Positions 6,050 through 10,022 of a DNA stretch of 10,022 bases are shown piece by piece. This DNA is from CS2-K091 sp035527155 (lineage in GTDB: Bacteria > Planctomycetota > Phycisphaerae > Sedimentisphaerales > Anaerobacaceae): assembly GCA_035527155.1 (NCBI GenBank), contig DATLBB010000311.1, positions 1 through 10,022 on the forward strand. Reading direction: 5' to 3'. The notes beneath the pieces were generated by a model. It worked only from the letters and a program-made list of their open reading frames with translations. It was not told the origin of the DNA and made no database searches. Numbering within the stretch: the first letter of the stretch is position 1; every line of letters begins with the position of its first letter. A program made the translations under genes and the position numbers.

Positions 6050-7549
6050 GTGTATGACCTTAACGATACTATCGTAGCTGTCAGCTCGCCGACGTCAGGG
6101 GACAGGGTTATTGTTCGCTTAACCGGGCCGAAGACAACCGACGTATTGCAGCAGATTTTCAGCACACCAATCCCAAAAGATAGAAATGGACTCTTCACAG
6201 GACGCATAGCTGTCGATTCCGAGTTAAAAGTTGATGCCAAGCTGTATCTATTTTTAGCTCCGCATTCCTATACGGGCGATGACGTAGCCGAAATCCACAT
6301 CCATACCAACGCGGCTGTCACCGAGGCGCTGATGAGTAAGCTGTTGAGCAAAGGCCCTCGTATGGCCGGGCCCGGCGAATTTACGGCGCGGGCATATCTT
6401 AACGGCAAAATGGATTTGACCCAGGCCGAGGCTGTAAATGAAGTTGTTGTAAGCAGCAATAAGTATCAATTGGCCGCATCGGAGAAACTTCTGGCCGGGC
6501 GATTGGCACAAACCACGACAAAACTACGCTCAGAATTGATGGATTGCCTTAGCTTGATAGAGGCGGGCCTGGATTTCAGCGGGGAAGATATCGAGTTTAT
6601 AAGCCGTCCGGATGCGGTCGAAAGATTAACGCAAACAAAAAATGAGCTTGAACGGCTGTTATCGGGCAGTGTCAGCTACGAAGAGGTGGTCGATTTACCA
6701 GCGGTGGGAATTGCAGGCGCGCCCAACGCCGGAAAGAGCAGTCTGCTGAACAAACTGCTCGGCAAAGAAAGAAGTATTGTCTCTGAGCTGCGTAAGACAA
6801 CAAGGGATGTCCTGACCGGTGAGTTGACACTGGCCCACAGCAGATGCGTGCTGTTCGATTGTGCAGGACTTACTCGATGCTCGATACTCGATTCCCGATT
6901 CTCGATTCTCGATGAGCTGGCACAGCAGGCGGCGATAGAGGCGCTGCGAAACAGCTCTGTGGTCGTATTTTGTGTGGATGTCGCAAAACCAGACTGGTCC
7001 GAAGACAGCTTAATACGAGAACTCATAGAGCCACAAATTCTGATACCGGTGGCAACCAAATCCGATTTGCTCTCAGAAGAGGTATTAGCTAAACGGCTTG
7101 GCGAGCTAAATGACTTGTTCGGTCCCGCACCAAAATCGAGCACGGCAAAGCGTTTTTCAGGACTCGATACTAAGAGCGACCACAGCAAACCGGATTTTGG
7201 TGCGGGATTTTTGCCAATTTCTGTAGAAACCCTATCCGGCGTTGAACTGCTGCGAGAGGCGCTCGATAGAAAAATAGTTGAGCTGACCGTCGGCACAGGA
7301 CGTGGGTCACAAATCCGAGAGCAGATATCGACTGTTGCGCTTACAACGAGACATAAACATGCGGTCACCGAGGCGATTGAGAATGTCAGCGAAGCCATCA
7401 ATGAATTGCAATCGGAGAATGATGAAGTTAGCGCAATGATGCTGCGAGCGGCTTACCAGGGCCTTTGCGATATAGAGCAGCCCGCCGCCTGGCGGGCTGA
7501 TGAGCAGATATTGGAAAGAATATTCAGTCGTTTTTGTATAGGAAAATAA
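6050..7549 (+). CDS. mnmE: tRNA uridine-5-carboxymethylaminomethyl modification GTPase MnmE
   Basis: MnmE works with MnmG to modify U34 of certain tRNAs. The 499 residues contain the folate-binding N-terminal domain (MYDLNDTIVAVSSPTSG and GPGEFTARAYLNGKMDLTQAEAV), the helical domain and an embedded G domain. Its G1 is GAPNAGKS (223-230), G2 TTRD, G3 DCAG (270-273) and G4 TKSD (336-339, T in place of the usual N), with SVET as G5. The C-terminal CIGK holds the catalytic cysteine C496. The protein is about 45 residues longer than E. coli MnmE, and most of the excess is in two places: a heptamer array right after G3 and an inverted-repeat segment between G4 and G5. Both keep the frame. The start is GTG, 3 bases after yidC, with no clear Shine-Dalgarno, so coupling to yidC is likely. 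A strong terminator follows. Confidence 0.95.
   Translation: MYDLNDTIVAVSSPTSGDRVIVRLTGPKTTDVLQQIFSTPIPKDRNGLFTGRIAVDSELKVDAKLYLFLAPHSYTGDDVAEIHIHTNAAVTEALMSKLLSKGPRMAGPGEFTARAYLNGKMDLTQAEAVNEVVVSSNKYQLAASEKLLAGRLAQTTTKLRSELMDCLSLIEAGLDFSGEDIEFISRPDAVERLTQTKNELERLLSGSVSYEEVVDLPAVGIAGAPNAGKSSLLNKLLGKERSIVSELRKTTRDVLTGELTLAHSRCVLFDCAGLTRCSILDSRFSILDELAQQAAIEALRNSSVVVFCVDVAKPDWSEDSLIRELIEPQILIPVATKSDLLSEEVLAKRLGELNDLFGPAPKSSTAKRFSGLDTKSDHSKPDFGAGFLPISVETLSGVELLREALDRKIVELTVGTGRGSQIREQISTVALTTRHKHAVTEAIENVSEAINELQSENDEVSAMMLRAAYQGLCDIEQPAAWRADEQILERIFSRFCIGK
6873..6914. repeat. six-unit heptamer array in frame inside mnmE
   Basis: Six units: CTCGATG, CTCGATA, CTCGATT, CCCGATT, CTCGATT and CTCGATG. 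These are the most regular copies in the window. The 42 bases equal 14 codons and encode residues about 275-288 as a seven-residue pattern (CSILDSR, then FSILDEL). The array follows the DCAGL of G3, in the switch II region. The same family otherwise sits in intergenic spacers. Confidence 0.85.
7123..7207. repeat. 85-base segment bounded by 15-bp perfect inverted repeats, inside mnmE
   Basis: TCCCGCACCAAAATC (7123-7137) is the exact reverse complement of 7193-7207. The 55 bases between them include two heptamer-like units (ACTCGAT, ACTAAGA). The segment encodes about residues 359-386, between G4 and G5, where the protein has roughly 30 residues more than E. coli MnmE. It keeps the reading frame. 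It resembles in form the palindromic elements that insert in frame into Rickettsia genes, but I cannot show homology. Confidence 0.6.
7478..7499. repeat. 9-bp GC-rich palindrome near the mnmE 3' end
   Basis: CAGCCCGCC (7478-7486) and GGCGGGCTG (7491-7499) pair perfectly around GCCT. It codes for QPAAWRA, just before the conserved DEQILERIFSRFCIGK end. It may be a small inserted palindrome or a coding coincidence in GC-rich codons. Confidence 0.5.
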
Positions 7550-7555
7550 GTGCAG

Positions 7556-7594
7556 AAAAAAAGCACAAGTAATCAGCTTACCTGTGCTTTTTTT
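7556..7594. terminator. bidirectional intrinsic terminator after mnmE
   Basis: Seven A residues, then GCACA, one mismatch, GTAA, loop TCAGC, then TTAC, TGTGC and seven T residues. The stem pairs 7563-7567 with 7583-7587 and 7569-7572 with 7578-7581, and the A and T tracts extend it on both sides. It ends the phosphoesterase-yidC-mnmE transcript 7 bases after the mnmE stop, and can also stop leftward transcription from dnaK. Confidence 0.88.
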
Positions 7595-7603
7595 CAAGGA
7601 GTC

Positions 7604-7630
7604 AAAAAACCGTTCGTTACTCGGTTTTTT
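7604..7630. terminator. hairpin terminator, distal copy
   Basis: Six A, CCG, a 9-base loop, CGG and six T form a 9-bp stem with T tracts on both strands. It is the duplicated copy of the dnaK terminator and follows the duplicated dnaK tail on the minus strand. Confidence 0.7.
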
Positions 7631-7697
7631 ATTTATCTTTAGCTTCGAATTCAGCATCGATTACGTCGTCTTTGCCCTTTCTTTTAACTTCGCCTGC
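7629..7697 (-). pseudogene. remnant second dnaK 3' end (22 codons plus stop)
   Basis: The minus strand reads AGEVKRKGKDDVIDAEFEAKDK in frame to a TAA. This equals the end of the intact DnaK (GEVKRKSGDDVIDAEFEAKDK) except for KG-K versus KS-G. Four codons differ synonymously (GAA/GAG, GAC/GAT, GAT/GAC, GCT/GCC) and two differ in amino acid. No start codon or further dnaK sequence is attached. It is a fragment, most simply left when a second, diverged dnaK copy was deleted or recombined. Confidence 0.75.
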
Positions 7698-7713
7698 TTT
7701 TTTTTAAGGAGTC

Positions 7714-7736
7714 AAAAACCGTTCGTTACTCGGTTT
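7714..7736. terminator. intrinsic terminator of dnaK
   Basis: On the minus strand, directly after the dnaK TAA, AAACCG pairs with CGGTTT around a 9-base loop and a run of T follows. The stem is 6 bp with further A/T on the 3' side. It overlaps no coding sequence. Confidence 0.72.
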
Positions 7737-7737
7737 A

Positions 7738-9669
7738 TTATTTATCTTTAGCTTCGAATTCGGCGTCGATTACATCGTCTCCGCTCTTTCTTTTAACCTC
7801 ACCTTCAGGCGGTGGTGGCGGGGGTGTTTGCCCAGGCTGCGGGCCTGCGGCTGCCTGCTTTTTTGCCGCTTCTTCGTAAAGCACTTTGCCCAATTCCTGG
7901 CCGGCGTTTGCGAGGTTTTCAGTGGCCTTCCTTATCGCATCGGCATCCTCGCCTTTTACAACCTCTTTCAAGTTGTTGACTGCACTTTCGATGTTGCCGC
8001 GAGTTTCAGCGGAGACCTTGTCGCCGTGGTCTTTGAGTGTTTTCTGGGTTGAATAAATCAACTGGTCGGCCTGGTTCTTCAAATCAATAACTTCTCTTTT
8101 TTTCTTATCTTCCTCGGCGTGGGCCTCTGCCTCGACGGTCATCTTCTTTATCTCTTCTCCGCTCAGGCCAGAGCTGGATTTAATCTCAATGGACTGCTGC
8201 TTGCCTGTACCGAGGTCCTTTGCCGAAACGCTCAAGATACCGTTAGCATCGATATCAAATGCAACCTCAATCTGCGGAATGCCTCTTGGAGCCGGCGGTA
8301 GCTCGGCAAGCTGGAACCTGCCGAGCGTACGGTTGTCGGTAGCAAATTCCCTCTCTCCCTGCAGGACATGGATGTCGACGGTGGTCTGACCATCGGCAGC
8401 GGTCGAGAAGATTTCCTTCTTGCTGGTTGGGATTGTAGTGTTTCGGTCAATCAATCTTGTCATAACGCCGCCGAGTGTCTCGACGCCCAGCGAAAGGGGC
8501 GTTACATCCAAAAGCAAAATATCTTTTACGCCGGCATCGCCCGCGAGGACTGCCCCTTGAATTGCGGCACCGAGCGCGACGACCTCATCAGGATTGATGC
8601 TTCTGTTCGGCTCTTTAGCGAAGATGTCCTTCACAATCTCCTGTACCTTGGGAATCCTTGTGGAGCCGCCGACCAGGAGAACCTCGGAGATATCTGCTGC
8701 GGAGACTTTCTTATCTTCCAGAGCTGTCTTGCAGGGTCCCTTTAACCTTTCCAGTATCGGCTCAACGAGCGATTCGAACTTGCTGCGTGTGATGGTAATC
8801 TGCAGGTGCTTTGGCCCAGAGGCGTCGGCGGTGATAAAGGGCAAATTGACCGTGGTTTCAAGCTGGGAACTCAGCTCACATTTTGCCTTTTCGGCAGCCT
8901 CTCTTAGACGTTGATGTGCCATGGGGTCATCGCGGAGGTCGATGCCTTCGGTCTTTTTGAACTCGTCAGCGAGATGGTTTATAAGCGCCTCGTCGAGGTC
9001 GTCTCCGCCGAGGTGCGTATCGCCATGTGTGCTGAGGACCTCAACGACGTCGTCGCCGATATCAAGAATCGAAATGTCGAATGTTCCGCCGCCGAAGTCA
9101 AAGACAGCAATCTTTTCGTTCTTTTTCTTCTCAAGCCCGTAGGCAAGCGCTGCAGCGGTAGGCTCATTTATAATTCGCTCGACCTTCAGGCCTGCTATTT
9201 TTCCGGCGTCCTTTGTAGCCTGGCGCTGTGAGTCATTAAAGTAAGCCGGCACGGTAATAACGGCACTGGTGACTTTTTCGCCCAGATAATCCTCGGCGGT
9301 CTTTTTCAAATCCTGCAAAATCATGGCCGATACTTCAGGTGGTGTGTATTCCTTGTCCCGTGCGTGGACCTTGACCAACTCTTCCGAGGCGCCGGTAATT
9401 TTGTAAGGGACTATCTTTTCCTCCGCGGAGACTTCACTGTGGCGTCTGCCCATGAAACGCTTGATGGAAAAAACGGTGTTTTCGGGATTTGTTACCTGCT
9501 GATGTCGTGCAATCTGGCCGATGAGTCTCTCACCCTTGTCTGTAAAGCCAACCACCGAAGGGGTCAGTCGAGAGCCGGACGAATTAACCAAAACCTTCGG
9601 GGATGAGCCTTCCATTACGGCAACAACAGAATTTGTCGTTCCCAAGTCTATTCCAATGATTTTAGCCAT
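7738..9669 (-). CDS. dnaK: molecular chaperone DnaK (Hsp70)
   Basis: DnaK is the cytoplasmic Hsp70 that binds exposed hydrophobic segments in an ATP-driven cycle with DnaJ and GrpE. The 643 residues match the family length. The ATPase domain starts MAKIIGIDLGTTNSVVAV (phosphate-binding loop) and contains VPAYFNDSQRQATKDAG, NEPTAAALAYGL, the second phosphate loop FGGGTFDISI and VGGSTRIPKVQ. The linker region DVTPLSLGVETLGG leads to the substrate-binding domain, with ERE and the RGIPQIEVAFDIDANGILSVSAKD stretch. A helical lid follows, then a Pro-rich tail (QTPPPPPPEG) and the conserved acidic end DDVIDAEFEAKDK. ATG 9669 has AGGA about ten bases upstream. The gene stands alone here: grpE, dnaJ and hrcA are not in view on either side. 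It converges on mnmE. Confidence 0.98.
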   Translation of the reverse strand: MAKIIGIDLGTTNSVVAVMEGSSPKVLVNSSGSRLTPSVVGFTDKGERLIGQIARHQQVTNPENTVFSIKRFMGRRHSEVSAEEKIVPYKITGASEELVKVHARDKEYTPPEVSAMILQDLKKTAEDYLGEKVTSAVITVPAYFNDSQRQATKDAGKIAGLKVERIINEPTAAALAYGLEKKKNEKIAVFDFGGGTFDISILDIGDDVVEVLSTHGDTHLGGDDLDEALINHLADEFKKTEGIDLRDDPMAHQRLREAAEKAKCELSSQLETTVNLPFITADASGPKHLQITITRSKFESLVEPILERLKGPCKTALEDKKVSAADISEVLLVGGSTRIPKVQEIVKDIFAKEPNRSINPDEVVALGAAIQGAVLAGDAGVKDILLLDVTPLSLGVETLGGVMTRLIDRNTTIPTSKKEIFSTAADGQTTVDIHVLQGEREFATDNRTLGRFQLAELPPAPRGIPQIEVAFDIDANGILSVSAKDLGTGKQQSIEIKSSSGLSGEEIKKMTVEAEAHAEEDKKKREVIDLKNQADQLIYSTQKTLKDHGDKVSAETRGNIESAVNNLKEVVKGEDADAIRKATENLANAGQELGKVLYEEAAKKQAAAGPQPGQTPPPPPPEGEVKRKSGDDVIDAEFEAKDK

Positions 9670-9702
9670 GATTATATTCCTTTCGCTTTATTGCTTATCA
9701 AA

Positions 9703-9730
9703 AGTATATAGAAAGTTCTGAAGGTTTGAA
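9703..9730 (-). promoter_or_regulatory. candidate dnaK promoter
   Basis: On the minus strand, TATACT (9708 to 9703, 5 of 6 matches to TATAAT) has TTCAAA (9730 to 9725, 4 of 6 matches) 16 bases upstream. It would give a leader of about 30 bases. The elements are plausible for a housekeeping sigma factor, but a heat-shock sigma site cannot be excluded. Confidence 0.35.
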
Positions 9731-9776
9731 TATGCAAAAAGCGTGCCAGTTAGTGGTCGCAGCCGGCTTAGGCTAT

Positions 9777-9803
9777 TTAACTTCTTGCATTTCAAGAGGT
9801 TAA
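9777..9803. promoter_or_regulatory. 11-bp inverted repeat upstream of dnaK
   Basis: TTAACTTCTTG (9777-9787) pairs with CAAGAGGTTAA (9793-9803) with one G-T wobble around CATTT. On the plus strand GGTTTTT follows, so it could be a weak plus-strand terminator, but no plus-strand gene precedes it. It could instead be an operator upstream of dnaK, about 50 bases beyond the candidate promoter. Confidence 0.4.
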
Positions 9804-9939
9804 GGTTTTTCCTGCTGCCTTTTCTCAAATTCCAATTGTCCGTATTTTGTGCCATTTTGGCAGAATCGAACGATACAGAAAAGCTGCAAACACAATAAAT
9901 CTGGTTCATTCTGTCGATGAGTAAGTGCCCCCGTTTGAA

Positions 9940-10022
9940 ATTGGGTTTGTTTGGGTTTGAATTGGGTTTGTTTCGCCGCGGGGGGCGGGGAAATTGGCTT
10001 TGATTGGCTTTGTTTGGCTTTG
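9940..10022. repeat. decamer repeat array, two blocks, running off the window
   Basis: Block 1 (9940-9970) has ATTGGGTTTG, TTTGGGTTTG, one extra A, then ATTGGGTTTG. A GC-rich spacer (9971-9992) follows. Block 2 (9993-10022) has ATTGGCTTTG twice, then TTTGGCTTTG at the window edge. The consensus is WTTGGSTTTG, with G in block 1 and C in block 2 at the sixth base. The array probably continues beyond the window. Confidence 0.8.

Larger units (their letters stand above)
7586..7806. repeat. tandem duplication of about 110 bases covering the dnaK 3' end and terminator
   Basis: Copy 1 (about 7586-7697) and copy 2 (about 7696-7806) align throughout with one single-base indel in an A run and scattered substitutions. 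Each contains GC plus a T tract, AAGGAGTC, a hairpin terminator with identical loop, a stop codon and the last codons of dnaK. Copy 2 is the real dnaK end and copy 1 lies beyond it. Confidence 0.85.
9670..10022. other. gene-free region upstream of dnaK
   Basis: I see no gene in these 353 bases. From dnaK outward it holds the ribosome binding site (AGGA about 10 bases before the ATG), a weak promoter candidate, an inverted repeat at 9777-9803, a small TGCCA/TGGCA hairpin at 9850-9862 and a decamer array from 9940. No CIRCE element (TTAGCACTC and its complement) is present, so HrcA control by a classical site is not supported. A 73-codon open frame on the minus strand (9688-9909) has no recognisable features and overlaps the promoter. 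Confidence 0.6.

Noticed and set aside
6676..7401. 241-codon open frame on the minus strand inside mnmE
   Set aside because: Ser-rich antisense shadow of the MnmE G domain with no recognisable domain.
9670..9780. CIRCE operator for HrcA upstream of dnaK
   Set aside because: I looked for TTAGCACTC and its complement and found neither.
9688..9909. 73-codon open frame on the minus strand upstream of dnaK
   Set aside because: No family resemblance, and it overlaps the likely dnaK promoter. The composition looks like translated non-coding DNA.

Overview
This window looks like chromosomal housekeeping DNA from a diderm bacterium of moderate GC. The wording of the proteins (the YidC N-terminal region, the RsmB linker, the MnmE start) reminds me of Planctomycetota, probably class Phycisphaerae. 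That assignment rests on recall of family sequences, not on a search. Lipopolysaccharide export (LptB) supports an outer membrane. There is no phage, plasmid or CRISPR signal.

Layout. A leftward cluster covers bases 1-2856 and reads, in transcription order, lptB, def (peptide deformylase), fmt (Met-tRNA formyltransferase) and rsmB (16S rRNA m5C methyltransferase, cut by the window edge). A promoter with a perfect TATAAT lies just upstream of lptB. A roughly 350-base divergent spacer follows. The rightward cluster has a calcineurin-like metallophosphoesterase, yidC (membrane insertase) and mnmE (tRNA-modification GTPase), ending at a strong hairpin terminator. dnaK then converges leftward from 9669 to 7738. 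Between mnmE and dnaK lie three hairpin terminators and a duplicated dnaK 3' end. The last 353 bases, upstream of dnaK, hold a weak promoter candidate, an inverted repeat and a decamer repeat array that runs off the window.

The genes fit a translation and protein-biogenesis theme. def and fmt put on and remove the formyl group of initiator methionine, rsmB and mnmE modify rRNA and tRNA, yidC inserts membrane proteins and dnaK folds proteins.

The unusual part is the repeat content. Spacers in both clusters are built almost wholly of 7-base units (consensus near CTCGATT, or its complement), packed between the stop codon of one gene and the start codon of the next. Three arrays are exactly six units (42 bases) and one is nine units (63 bases). 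One six-unit array lies in frame inside mnmE, right after the G3 motif. mnmE also carries a separate 15-base inverted-repeat element and a short GC-rich palindrome. A second heptamer family and a decamer family occur in gene-free DNA. Together they look like an active short-repeat system, similar in form to the heptanucleotide STRR repeats of cyanobacteria and the coding palindromic elements of Rickettsia. The arrays also create false N-terminal extensions for LptB and YidC.
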